DNA from: Microbacterium aurugineum
Lineage (GTDB): Bacteria > Actinomycetota > Actinomycetes > Actinomycetales > Microbacteriaceae
NCBI RefSeq assembly: GCF_023101205.1
Contig: NZ_CP078078.1
Location: forward strand, 248,001-312,000
Direction: 5' to 3'
Length of the DNA: 64,000 nt
Of this stretch, positions 52,067 to 60,524 are shown piece by piece (the first letter of the stretch is position 1; each line of letters opens with the position of its first letter). Made by a program: the position numbers and the translations under genes. The notes under the pieces are model-generated. The model ran no database searches. It was not told the origin of the DNA and saw only the letters and a list, made by a program, of their open reading frames with translations.

Positions 52067-52284
52067 ACGTGCCCGCGGGGTGCCGTTGTCGCGGTCCGGG
52101 GCCGCAGGCGATGGCGCACGGCGCTGACGACGGTCAGAAGGCCGTCATGCACGACGACGACGGCGAGCAGCCAGACCGCGACGCTGAACAGCTGAGCGAA
52201 GTCCTGTGCGGAGAGCATCAGCCAGGCTCCCCACAGCAGCAGGGCGACCCCGACGGCTGCGAGCGCGATTCTGCCGGCCCTCAT
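52033..52284 (-). CDS. Small membrane protein, 83 aa
   Basis: Two hydrophobic segments: IALAAVGVALLLWGAWLMLS and FSVAVWLLAVVVVHDGLLTVV, followed by a basic tail (RHRLRPRTATTAPRGHV). No family recognised; possibly a membrane partner of the oxidoreductase upstream. The ATG shares one base with the stop of the molybdopterin oxidoreductase gene. Its last codons lie in the right direct repeat, showing that its 3' end originally overlapped, tail to tail, the methyltransferase gene. Confidence 0.75.
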   Translation of the reverse strand: MRAGRIALAAVGVALLLWGAWLMLSAQDFAQLFSVAVWLLAVVVVHDGLLTVVSAVRHRLRPRTATTAPRGHVVTRETDPADG

Positions 52285-52886
52285 CACACCACCTCGATCG
52301 AGGACAGCCACTTGGTCTGCAGCACGCCGGGCCGCCCGGGGGCGATGACGCGCGCCGGATAGCCGTGGTCGAGGTCGAGGCGCTCCCCGTTGAGCTGGAG
52401 GGCGACCAGCGTGAGAGGGTCGCCGACATACTGAGGCGGCATCGTGGTGGCTCGGAAGGCGCCGCGCTGCTGCAGGCTGCGGAAGCGGATCGTGGCGTCG
52501 TCGGGCGCGTCGACGGTGGCGAGGAGATCCCGCAGGCGGACACCCGTCCAGGACGCGTCGACCGTCCACCCCTCGACGCAGGCGATCGGGAGCCGGACCG
52601 TGCGTTGCGGCAGGGCTTCGAGTCCGGCCGCTGTGAAGGCGCGGGTCATCCCGACGCCGGCGACCGTCAGCGTCCACTCCGGGTCGAGGGCGAGCGCCGT
52701 CACAGCGGCCTGCCGCGCGGAACGGTTGACGGGCAGATCCTGGGGGCTGTCGGCGCGGGCGCGGGGCTCCCGCAGGCTGAACGGGCCGATGGGCGTGACC
52801 GCGTGGGCGAGCGCCGCGGCGCCGAACAGTGCGGAGGCGCCGCCGACCCCGGCCAGGAAGCGGCGGCGGGAGAGGGGCGCGGTCAT
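52284..52886 (-). CDS. Tat-exported molybdopterin-dependent oxidoreductase (sulfite oxidase/YedY fold)
   Basis: 200 aa. N-terminal twin-arginine signal SRRRFLAGVGG with a hydrophobic stretch to about residue 33, so it is exported folded. The molybdenum-ligating Cys is in LPIACVEGWTVDASWTGVRL, and VIAPGRPGVLQTKWLSSIEV is the end of the oxidoreductase domain. It is shorter than YedY (MsrP) and lacks a dimerisation domain. The ATG overlaps the cytochrome b-type gene by 4 bases, so the two form a membrane redox pair. Substrate unknown. Confidence 0.88.
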   Translation of the reverse strand: MTAPLSRRRFLAGVGGASALFGAAALAHAVTPIGPFSLREPRARADSPQDLPVNRSARQAAVTALALDPEWTLTVAGVGMTRAFTAAGLEALPQRTVRLPIACVEGWTVDASWTGVRLRDLLATVDAPDDATIRFRSLQQRGAFRATTMPPQYVGDPLTLVALQLNGERLDLDHGYPARVIAPGRPGVLQTKWLSSIEVV

Positions 52887-53539
52887 CGCGTCGCCGTCCC
52901 TTCGGAATCGGACGGGGCATCGGAATTGGAGCGGGCATCGGAATCGGAGGGGGCATCGGCATCGTCATCGTCCGGGTCTGCGCGCCAGGCGGTGACGATC
53001 GCGGGGAGGTGCACCGCGATGTGCACGGCCATCGCCCCGATGAGGACCCAGGCCAGCGCGAAGTGCGTGCGGCGGAAGGAGAAGTCCCACGGATACCACT
53101 GCAGGGTGTTGAGCACCCCGGTGATCGGTTCCATCAGCGCGGCGGCCACCAGCACCGCCAGGCTCAGGCGCTCCAGCAGATGCGGGAAGCTGCGTACCGG
53201 AGGCCAGGCGAAGAGCTTCGGGAACACGATCCACAGCTTCGCCAGGAGCAGCGGGATGAGCATCGACCCCGCGACGACGTGGATCCCCTGATTCCAGGCA
53301 TAGAGGTGGATCGGGCGCGTCGGCAGCGTCAGCCAGGGCAGCGGATCCTGCTGCAGGTGGCTGTACAGGCCGGTGACGAAGCACACGAGGAAGGCGAGAC
53401 CGAGCAGTCTGCCGATGACGACGGCCATCCGGGTCGTGCGCAGGGGGGAGCCCAGGGCTCGCTGCGCACGTTCCGACCGATCCTGGAGCGCGACGGAGAG
53501 CCGTTCGGTCACCGAACCGGTCGAGTGGTCGTCGCGCAT
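52883..53539 (-). CDS. Cytochrome b561-type membrane subunit
   Basis: 218 aa. Four or five membrane spans with likely haem-ligating His residues in FVTGLYSHLQ, QGIHVVAGSMLIPLL, RRTHFALAWVLIGAMAVHIA and VHLPAI. The C-terminus is an Asp/Ser tail encoded by 18-bp repeats. It probably passes electrons between the quinone pool and the exported molybdopterin enzyme, as YedZ does for YedY. I start it at the ATG at 53539; the longer frame to 53641 would enter the divergent promoter of the nucleoside phosphorylase gene. A CATACT sequence lies 6 bases upstream. Confidence 0.85.
   Translation of the reverse strand: MRDDHSTGSVTERLSVALQDRSERAQRALGSPLRTTRMAVVIGRLLGLAFLVCFVTGLYSHLQQDPLPWLTLPTRPIHLYAWNQGIHVVAGSMLIPLLLAKLWIVFPKLFAWPPVRSFPHLLERLSLAVLVAAALMEPITGVLNTLQWYPWDFSFRRTHFALAWVLIGAMAVHIAVHLPAIVTAWRADPDDDDADAPSDSDARSNSDAPSDSEGTATR
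52902..52955. repeat. 18-bp tandem repeats in the cytochrome b gene tail
   Basis: Three units of 18 bases (52902-52919, 52920-52937, 52938-52955), each starting TCGGAAT, encode the acidic Ser/Asp tail of the minus-strand protein. Copy number is likely variable between strains. Confidence 0.75.
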
Positions 53540-53650
53540 GTCCTCAGTATGCGGACCGGGCGTGCCCGGACGCGGGTGGATCGGGAACCTGTCATCGGGG
53601 TGTAAGGAAATGGGGTGCCGGTATGCCGACTCCGCGGGCACGCTGGGAGC

Positions 53651-54496
53651 ATGACTGACGCGCAGCCGGGCCGGATCGAGTTCGCCGTGATCGGAGGATC
53701 GGGTTTCGAAGCGCTCGACCTCGGGGACAGACGAGTCCTTCCCGCGTCGGACTCACCGTGGGGAGTCGTTCCCGAGATCGTCGTCGGACGGCTGCACGGA
53801 CGCGCGGTGGCGTTCGCGCCGCGGCACGGGGCGGGCCATCGGGTGCCGCCGCACCGGGTCAACGCCAGGGCGCTGCTGTGGGGGCTTCGGCGGCTCGGGG
53901 CGCGGGTGCTGCTGTCGACCAACGCGGTGGGTGGGCTGGCGTCATCGCTCGCGCCCGGTGACTTCGTGCTGACCGATCAGCTCATCGACCGCACGCACGG
54001 CAGGGCCGACACCTACTTCGACGGGGACATCGAGATCGCCGGTGTGCAGCATCTGCCGTTCGCGGAGCCCTACGACCGGCATCTGCGCGAGATCGCGTTC
54101 CGGGTGCTCCGTGACCAGGGGGAGCGCGTGCACCCCGCGGGGACCAGCGTCGTGGTGCAGGGACCGCGGTTCGCGACCGCCGCCGAGGCCGACTGGCACC
54201 GCGCGATGGGAGCCGCCCTGGTCAACATGACCCAGCTGCCCGAGGCGGCGCTCGCCGCAGAGCTCGGGTTCGCGCACGTGAACCTCGCGATCGTGACCGA
54301 CACCGACACCGAGCACGGCGAGACGGAGGATGACACCTCGGCCACCGCGGAACGCGTGTTCGCCGTGATGGCACAGGCGCAGCCGCGGTTGAGCGCGGCT
54401 GTCGCAGCGATCATCGCCGCCATCCCTCCGGGGTACGAGCCGCCCGAGCGCCTGGCGCCTCAGGTCGTCGCGGCACTGATCGGGGCACGAGCATGA
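53651..54496 (+). CDS. MTAP/PNP-family nucleoside phosphorylase
   Basis: 281 aa. Phosphorolysis of purine nucleosides, as in 5'-methylthioadenosine phosphorylase. Seen: FAVIGGSGFEAL at the N-terminus (phosphate loop), FAPRHGAGHRVPPHRVN, LSTNAVGGLASSLAPGDFVL, VVQGPRFATAAE, VNMTQLPEAALAAELG (purine and ribose contacts) and IVTDTDTE. The ATG at 53651 follows a weak CACGCT box by 6 bases. It heads a set coupled to an NAD-dependent epimerase (4-base overlap) and a membrane protein, so it may release a modified ribose that is processed further. Confidence 0.9.
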   Translation: MTDAQPGRIEFAVIGGSGFEALDLGDRRVLPASDSPWGVVPEIVVGRLHGRAVAFAPRHGAGHRVPPHRVNARALLWGLRRLGARVLLSTNAVGGLASSLAPGDFVLTDQLIDRTHGRADTYFDGDIEIAGVQHLPFAEPYDRHLREIAFRVLRDQGERVHPAGTSVVVQGPRFATAAEADWHRAMGAALVNMTQLPEAALAAELGFAHVNLAIVTDTDTEHGETEDDTSATAERVFAVMAQAQPRLSAAVAAIIAAIPPGYEPPERLAPQVVAALIGARA

Positions 54497-55563
54497 GTCG
54501 ACTTCTGCTCGTGACGGGCGGAGCCGGCTTCATCGGCTCCGCGATCGTCGACGAGGCGATCGCCGCGGGCTGGCGTGTTCGGATCCTCGATTCCCTTCGC
54601 CCCGACGTGCACGGCAGCTCCGCCCCCGAGCCGGAAGGGGGAAGCCAGGTCGAGTTCGTCGCTGCCGATGTGCGCGACCGTGACGCCGTGCGCCAGGCGT
54701 TGAGCGGGGTCGACGCGGTCTGTCATCAGGCGGCGAAGGTCGGACTCGGCGTCAGCATCCACGATGCCCCCGACTACGTGGGCTCGAACTCGCTCGGCAC
54801 GGCGGTGGTGCTCTCGGCGATGGCGGAGGCCGGGATCGAACGCCTCGTCCTCGCGTCGTCGATGGTCGTCTACGGCGAGGGGCTGTACCGGGAGGGGGAT
54901 CGTCTCGTGCAGCCCGCACCGCGGAGCCGGGCCGATCTGGAGTCGGGTCGCTTCGAGCCGCGGTCGCCGCACACCGGGGAGCCCCTCCGACCGATGTCGA
55001 TCCCCGAGGAGCAGCCCTGCGATCCGCGCAACGCCTACGCGGCGACCAAGCTCGAGCAGGAACTGCTGGCCCGCACGTGGGCCTATGACGGAGGGCGGGC
55101 GGCGCTGCTGCGCTATCACAACGTCTACGGACCGGGGATGCCCCGGGACACGCCGTACGCAGGAGTGGCATCGATCTTCCGTTCGGCCCTCGAGCGGGGC
55201 GAGGCCCCACGCGTGTTCGAGGACGGGCAGCAGCGACGCGACTTCATCCATGTCCGGGATGTGGCACGCGCCAACCTCGCCGCCCTCGAGTGGACGGATC
55301 GTGTGGAGCGCGGGACCACGCGGGCGTTCAACGTGGCCACGGGCGTCCCGCACACCATCGGAGAGTTCGCCGACGTGCTCGCCGCGGCGTTCGGAGGGCC
55401 GCCGCCGGTGCGGACGGGGGAGTTCCGGTCGGGCGACGTGCGCCACATCACGGCCTCGGCGGATCGCATCGCTCGAGAGCTGGGGTGGCGGCCGCAGGTC
55501 GGTTTCGACGAGGGGGTGCGTGAGTTCGCGCATGCCTCGCTTCGCACGGGGGCGGACGTCTGA
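54493..55563 (+). CDS. NAD-dependent sugar epimerase/dehydratase
   Basis: 356 aa. Extended short-chain dehydrogenase: VTGGAGFIGSAIVDEAIAAG (NAD-binding GxxGxxG), ASSMVVYGEG with the active-site Ser, and AYAATKLEQELLAR with the Y-x3-K pair. The C-terminal part includes RRDFIHVRDVARANLAAL and the segment VATGVPHTIGEFADVL. Acts on nucleotide-activated or free sugars. It overlaps the phosphorylase gene by 4 bases and the membrane protein by 1. Confidence 0.9.
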   Translation: MSRLLLVTGGAGFIGSAIVDEAIAAGWRVRILDSLRPDVHGSSAPEPEGGSQVEFVAADVRDRDAVRQALSGVDAVCHQAAKVGLGVSIHDAPDYVGSNSLGTAVVLSAMAEAGIERLVLASSMVVYGEGLYREGDRLVQPAPRSRADLESGRFEPRSPHTGEPLRPMSIPEEQPCDPRNAYAATKLEQELLARTWAYDGGRAALLRYHNVYGPGMPRDTPYAGVASIFRSALERGEAPRVFEDGQQRRDFIHVRDVARANLAALEWTDRVERGTTRAFNVATGVPHTIGEFADVLAAAFGGPPPVRTGEFRSGDVRHITASADRIARELGWRPQVGFDEGVREFAHASLRTGADV

Positions 55564-56942
55564 TGGCGGGTGCCGCGACGCGTCCGGGGCAGCGTCTCGC
55601 CGTCTGGGGGACGGTCGCGGCCGTCGTGCTCATCGCGGCCGCGGTCCTGATCCCGGCGCTCACGGGATGGAACGTGCGCGTCAAGTCGTTCCCGCCGCTG
55701 CACGCGGAGTGGATGCCGAGAGTCGGACCGGGGACACCCCTGGCGGTGCTGCTCGGTGTGGCCGGCGTGATCTGGGGTCCGCGGCTCGCCTCCTCGGTCC
55801 GGTGGGGGCGGCTGCTGCTGCTCGCGTTCGCGGCGTCCGCGTTGTGGCTGTTCGCGCTCGCCACGGTGGACGGGCTCGACGGCATCGGCACCATCCTCGA
55901 CCACCGGTACGAGTACCTCGGGACCGCACGGGAGGTCGACGACTTCGGGGCCACGCTCCGCGAGTACATCGAGCGGATCCCGTACGCGCATGAGGACAAC
56001 TGGCCCGTGCACATCGCCGGTCATCCCCCGGGAGCCCTGCTCTTCTTCGTCGTCCTGGTGCGGATGGGGCTCGGGAGCGCGCTCGCCGCCGGATTCGTGG
56101 TCCTGCTCCTGGGTGCCACGACCGTGGTGGCGGTGCTGATCACGCTGCGCGCCCTCGGTGCGGCCGACCTCGCCCGTCGCGCGGCTCCGTTCCTGGTGTT
56201 CACCCCCGCGGCGATCTGGGTGGCGGTCTCGGGCGACGGCATGTTCATGGCCGTCGCCGCGTGGGGCATCTGTCTGTTGGCGCTCGCGACGCGTGCGGGT
56301 GGTGTCGCGCGGATCGCGTGGTCGGTCGGGGCCGGCCTCCTGCTCGGATACTGCGTGATGCTCTCGTACGGCCTCCCCCTGCTGGGGGTGCTCGCGGTCG
56401 CCGTGCTGGTGGCGGGGAGGTCGTGGATCCCGCTGCCGATCGCCGCGGTCTCGGCGATCGCCGTCGTGGGGGCCTTCGCGGTCTTCGGCTTCGCCTGGTG
56501 GGAGGCGTTCCCGGTGCTGCAGCAGCGCTACTGGGATGGGGTGGCATCGCGCCGACCGCCCGGGTACTGGCTGTGGGGGAACATCGCCGCGTTCGCGGTC
56601 AGCGCCGGGCCGGCGATCGGTGCGGCCTTCGCCGCAGTCGGGGCGTGGGCGATCCGCGGACCACGAGAGCGGCGTCAGGTTCCGGAACTCCGAACCGAGT
56701 CAGGGCGCGGATGGGAGCCGCGCACCATCGTGCTGCTGCTCTGCGCCGCCGGGGTGCTCATGGTGCTCCTGGCCGATCTGTCGAACATGAGCCGGGCGGA
56801 GGTGGAGCGCATCTGGTTGCCGTTCGTGCCCTGGATCACGATCGGTCTGGCGCTCTTCGACGAACGGGCGCGCCGCTGGCTGCTGGCGGTGCAGGTCGTC
56901 GCCGCGATCATCGTCCAGTCCCTGTTGCAGACCGGATGGTGA
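55563..56942 (+). CDS. Polytopic membrane protein, probable GT-C-type glycosyltransferase
   Basis: 459 aa with roughly ten membrane spans (first: AVWGTVAAVVLIAAAVLIPA). The outer loop after span 3 holds HRYEYLGTAREVDDFGATLR and ERIPYAHEDNWPVHIAGHPP, an acidic and His-rich stretch like the catalytic loop of lipid-linked sugar transferases (GT-C). No clear DxD is seen and I cannot name a family, so this is a fold-level guess. As last gene after the phosphorylase and epimerase, it may attach or export the finished sugar. Confidence 0.75.
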   Translation: MAGAATRPGQRLAVWGTVAAVVLIAAAVLIPALTGWNVRVKSFPPLHAEWMPRVGPGTPLAVLLGVAGVIWGPRLASSVRWGRLLLLAFAASALWLFALATVDGLDGIGTILDHRYEYLGTAREVDDFGATLREYIERIPYAHEDNWPVHIAGHPPGALLFFVVLVRMGLGSALAAGFVVLLLGATTVVAVLITLRALGAADLARRAAPFLVFTPAAIWVAVSGDGMFMAVAAWGICLLALATRAGGVARIAWSVGAGLLLGYCVMLSYGLPLLGVLAVAVLVAGRSWIPLPIAAVSAIAVVGAFAVFGFAWWEAFPVLQQRYWDGVASRRPPGYWLWGNIAAFAVSAGPAIGAAFAAVGAWAIRGPRERRQVPELRTESGRGWEPRTIVLLLCAAGVLMVLLADLSNMSRAEVERIWLPFVPWITIGLALFDERARRWLLAVQVVAAIIVQSLLQTGW

Positions 56943-56997
56943 CGGCGGACGGGCCCGCCTCGACGCGGTGGGGGAGGGGCGTCATAGGCTGGGGCGC

Positions 56998-58962
56998 ATG
57001 ACTGACGTTCTTCCCGTGGGCCTCGCCCTTGATGAGTTCAGCTCCGACATCCGCCCGCAGGACGACCTCTACCGCCACGTGAACGGCGCCTGGCTCGCCC
57101 GCACCGAGATCCCGGGCGACAAGGCGCGCTGGGGCTCCTTCCACCTCCTCGCCGAGCAGGCGGAGAAAGACGTGCGTGCGATCGTCGAGGAGTCGCAGGA
57201 CGCGGCGGAGGGCACTCTCGCCCGCAAGATCGGCGACCTGTTCGCGAGCTTCATGGACACCGAGCGGATCGATGCCGCCGGTGTCACCCCGCTCGCCGGG
57301 ACGCTGGCCGAGATCGACGCGATCGACGGCATCCCGGCGTTCCTGCGCACCGTCGGCGCGTACGACCGCGACGGTCGTGCATCCGTGATCGGACTCTACG
57401 TCGACGGCGACCCCGGCAACCCCGAGCGCTACCTCCCGGTGCTCCTGCAGGCAGGTCTGTCGCTCCCCGACGAGAGCTACTTCCGCCTCGACACGTTCGC
57501 CGACACCCGCGCCGCGTACCGTGCCCACCTCGAGCGACTGCTGGAGCTCGCGGGCGTCCCGCAGGCGGCGGAGAACACCGACCGGGCGATCGCGCTCGAG
57601 ACCGAGCTGGCGGGTCATCACTGGGACAACGTGCGCAGCCGCGATGCGGTCGCGACCTACAACCTCAAGACCTGGGACGAGCTCCAGGAGCTCGCCGGTG
57701 TCGACCTCACGCCGTGGCGGGAAGCGGTCTCGCCGTCGAACCCCGCCGCGTTCGACGAGGTCGTCGTGTCGCAGCCGAGTTTCTTCGAGGGCCTCGGCTC
57801 GCTGCTGACCCCGGAGCGTCTCGACGACTGGAAGGCGTGGTTGCGGGCGAAGGTCGTGCACGCCGCGGCGCCGTACCTGACCGACGATCTCGTGCAGGAG
57901 AACTTCTCGTTCTACGGCACCGAGCTCACCGGTGTCCCCACGATGCGCGAGCGCTGGAAGCGCGGCGTCTCGCTCGCCGAAGGGGCCCTCGGCGAGGCGA
58001 TCGGCAAGGTGTACGTCGAGCGGCACTACCCGCCGACGGCGAAGGCCGCGATGGACGAGCTGGTCGCGAACCTCATCGAGGCCTACCGCCGGAGCATCAC
58101 CGACCTCGAGTGGATGACCGCGGAGACCCGTGAGCGCGCGCTCGCCAAGCTCGACTCGTTCACGCCGAAGATCGGGCATCCCGAGGTGTGGCGCGACTAT
58201 TCGAGCCTCGAGATCGACCGGGACGACCTGTTCGGCAACGTGCGCCGCGCATCGATCTTCGAGCACGATCGCAACGTCGACAAGGTCGGCACGCCCATCG
58301 ACCGCACCGAGTGGCACATGCCGCCGCAGATGGTCAACGCGTACTACAACCCGTCCATGAACGAGATCGTGTTCCCCGCGGCGATCCTGCAGTACCCGTT
58401 CTTCGACGCCGGTCGTGATGCGGCCGCGAACTACGGCGGCATCGGCGCGGTCATCGGTCACGAGATCGGCCACGGCTTCGACGACCAGGGCAGCCGCTAC
58501 GACGGCGACGGCCGACTGCAGGACTGGTGGACGGATGCGGATCGCTCGGCGTTCGAAGAGCGCACCAAGGCTCTCATCGCCCAGTACGACGCGCTCGTTC
58601 CAGAGGGCCTCGACGCCGAGCATCACGTCAACGGCGCCCTCACGATCGGGGAGAACATCGGCGACCTCGGCGGTCTCGGCATCGCGCTCCGGGCGTACGA
58701 GCTGTCGCTGGACGGTGCGGAGGCACCGGTGATCGACGGGTACACCGGCGTGCAGCGACTTCTGCTCTCCTGGGCGCAGGTGTGGCAGCAGAAGAGCCGT
58801 GACGCCGAAACCCTGCGGCTGCTGACGATCGACCCGCACTCGCCGAACGAGTTCCGCTGCAACCAGATCGTGCGCAACATCGATGCCTTCTACGAGGCGT
58901 TCGGGGTGGCCGAGACCGACGCGCTCTGGCTGCCCGCGACATCGCGGGTGACCATCTGGTGA
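56998..58962 (+). CDS. M13-family zinc metallopeptidase (neprilysin-like)
   Basis: 654 aa. It cleaves oligopeptides. The zinc site is complete: H488-E-I-G-H492 in VIGHEIGHGFDDQG and the third ligand E552 in GENIGDLGGL. Also present: VNAYYNPSMNEIVFPAAILQ and the C-terminal LPATSRVTIW ending with Trp, as in the family. There is no signal peptide, so unlike animal neprilysin it is probably cytoplasmic or released by another route. The ATG at 56998 is 7 bases after a TAGGCT box (56985-56990). Confidence 0.95.
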   Translation: MTDVLPVGLALDEFSSDIRPQDDLYRHVNGAWLARTEIPGDKARWGSFHLLAEQAEKDVRAIVEESQDAAEGTLARKIGDLFASFMDTERIDAAGVTPLAGTLAEIDAIDGIPAFLRTVGAYDRDGRASVIGLYVDGDPGNPERYLPVLLQAGLSLPDESYFRLDTFADTRAAYRAHLERLLELAGVPQAAENTDRAIALETELAGHHWDNVRSRDAVATYNLKTWDELQELAGVDLTPWREAVSPSNPAAFDEVVVSQPSFFEGLGSLLTPERLDDWKAWLRAKVVHAAAPYLTDDLVQENFSFYGTELTGVPTMRERWKRGVSLAEGALGEAIGKVYVERHYPPTAKAAMDELVANLIEAYRRSITDLEWMTAETRERALAKLDSFTPKIGHPEVWRDYSSLEIDRDDLFGNVRRASIFEHDRNVDKVGTPIDRTEWHMPPQMVNAYYNPSMNEIVFPAAILQYPFFDAGRDAAANYGGIGAVIGHEIGHGFDDQGSRYDGDGRLQDWWTDADRSAFEERTKALIAQYDALVPEGLDAEHHVNGALTIGENIGDLGGLGIALRAYELSLDGAEAPVIDGYTGVQRLLLSWAQVWQQKSRDAETLRLLTIDPHSPNEFRCNQIVRNIDAFYEAFGVAETDALWLPATSRVTIW

Positions 58963-59073
58963 CCAAACGTCACACTCTGTGAAGCATCCCCCGGCGGTGG
59001 GGTTACGATAGCCCTGCCGCTGGGGAGCGTCTTCCCTCGGTATCCCGCAAATCCACCCCCCTTAAGGATCAGC

Positions 59074-60036
59074 GTGGGCGCTCTCGAGCCTGGTGATGGG
59101 TTCCGCAACTCTTCGGTCCCCGAGTCTCTCAGGGGTGCCCCGGAGTCGTCCGGCGGTCGCCGTTCGCAGCGCACCAGCCGTCGGCTCCCTCGGCGCGCAG
59201 CCGCCGGGCGACGGTCGTTCACCGCCACGCTCCGGTCGTTGGAGGGGCTCGCGGACTCCGGCGCGCAGGTCTCGGTACACGTCGTCGACCTCGACAATCA
59301 TGTGCACGTCCTGGCCGGTGACGACCATGTGACCATGCCCGTCGCGGGGCTCGGCGTGGTCCCGCTGCTCATCGAGGTGGCCGCGGGCTTCCAGAGCGGT
59401 GCGCTGGACCCGTTCGAGATCGTCGAGCGCGAGAACGTCGATGCCGTGGAGACCTCGGGGCTCTGGCGACACCTGCATGCCCCGGCGCTTCCGCTGGAAG
59501 ACCTCGCCGTGCTGGCGGCGACCGCGGGCGACCCGATCGCGGTCAACGCACTGCTGCAGAAGGTCGGGCACGAACGGGTGCGCGAGCGCATCGAGTCCCT
59601 CGGGCTCCGTCGCACGGCGCTGCTCGACCGTTTCCGCGACCGTCGTGGCCCCGACGACGCTCCGCAGGTCGCCGTCGGTTCGGCGCGCGAACTCGCCGGG
59701 CTGTTCTCGGCGCTGGTGAACTCGCAGGTCGTCGACGCCGCCGTCAGCGCGCAGGTGTCGGAGTGGCTGAGCCTGAACCAGGACCTGAGCCTGGTCGCGG
59801 CCTCCACGGGCCTCGATCCGTTCGCGCACGATCACGATGCGCACGGCCTGCTGTTCGTGAACAAGACCGGTCGCGACCGGGGGGTGCGTGCGGAGGCGGG
59901 TGTGCTCGCCGGCCCTCGCGCCGGGGTCGCCTATTCCCTCATCGTCTGCTTCGACGACCTCTCGATCACGCACCGGCTTCGTGCGCACGACGCCTTCCGC
60001 GTGCTCGGTGTCGAACTCATGGAGTACACGCACTGA
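59074..60036 (+). CDS. Beta-lactamase class A-fold protein without catalytic Ser/Lys
   Basis: 320 aa. The fold is recognisable: PVAGLGVVPLLIEVAAGF lies where active enzymes have P-x-A-S-x-x-K-x-P, with Ser replaced by Gly and Lys by Val. The SDN-type loop reads AGDPIAVNALL. The third motif is kept as NKTGRDRG. There is no signal peptide; the first 50 residues are basic and disordered. It therefore cannot act as a normal serine beta-lactamase or DD-peptidase and may bind rather than cut a ligand. The start is a GTG with AAGGA 6 bases upstream; a TACGAT element lies at 59003-59008. Confidence 0.8.
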   Translation: MGALEPGDGFRNSSVPESLRGAPESSGGRRSQRTSRRLPRRAAAGRRSFTATLRSLEGLADSGAQVSVHVVDLDNHVHVLAGDDHVTMPVAGLGVVPLLIEVAAGFQSGALDPFEIVERENVDAVETSGLWRHLHAPALPLEDLAVLAATAGDPIAVNALLQKVGHERVRERIESLGLRRTALLDRFRDRRGPDDAPQVAVGSARELAGLFSALVNSQVVDAAVSAQVSEWLSLNQDLSLVAASTGLDPFAHDHDAHGLLFVNKTGRDRGVRAEAGVLAGPRAGVAYSLIVCFDDLSITHRLRAHDAFRVLGVELMEYTH

Positions 60037-60065
60037 CGCGCACGGCACGTCGCTAGCATCGAGGG

Positions 60066-60467
60066 ATGCCACGATCTGACTGGACCCCGCACCGCCGCGA
60101 CGACGGCGAGCTGCTCGGATGGATCCACCCTGCCGGAGACGAGTGGGTGGCTGTCGACGTGCTCGGCCGCCGTGTCGGTGCTCCCGCCGATTGGCTCGAT
60201 GCCGAGGCTGCGTTGGAGGAGCACGGGATCGCGTGGCTCGCGGATCCGTGGATGCTGGACGGTGAGGACGACCGTCCGTTGCGCGTGCGCCTCCTCGAGG
60301 TGACTCCCGACGAGGACGGTGTGCCGGGGCGGATCGTGGTGAAGATCGACGACTTCGGCGACATGACCCGTCCGGCGACCGCGCAGTTCGTGCTGGCCTG
60401 GCCGATCCCGGATCGGCTGCGCCCTCCGCGGCACGACGACCCGGACCCGCGCACGATCTCCCGTTGA
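60066..60467 (+). CDS. Hypothetical protein, 133 aa
   Basis: No family recognised. It is a soluble, acidic protein with a likely beta-rich fold: ELLGWIHPAGDEWVAVDVLG, then RVGAPADWLDAEAALEEHGI, then VRLLEVTPDEDGVPGRIVVK. The pattern (a framed Trp-rich N-terminus, all-beta middle) is that of small conserved actinobacterial proteins. The ATG at 60066 is 6 bases after a TAGCAT box (60054-60059), supporting expression as its own leaderless unit. Confidence 0.75.
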   Translation: MPRSDWTPHRRDDGELLGWIHPAGDEWVAVDVLGRRVGAPADWLDAEAALEEHGIAWLADPWMLDGEDDRPLRVRLLEVTPDEDGVPGRIVVKIDDFGDMTRPATAQFVLAWPIPDRLRPPRHDDPDPRTISR

Positions 60468-60524
60468 CGGACGGCCTCGGTTCGCGTAGACCGGAGGGCG
60501 TCCGCATCCGAGGAGGAGTCACGC

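Noticed and set aside
48835..54496. Arsenosugar biosynthesis locus
   Set aside because: DUF2064, GT2 and a nucleoside phosphorylase fit the naming of arsenosugar families, but no arsenic methyltransferase, radical SAM enzyme or ars regulator is present.
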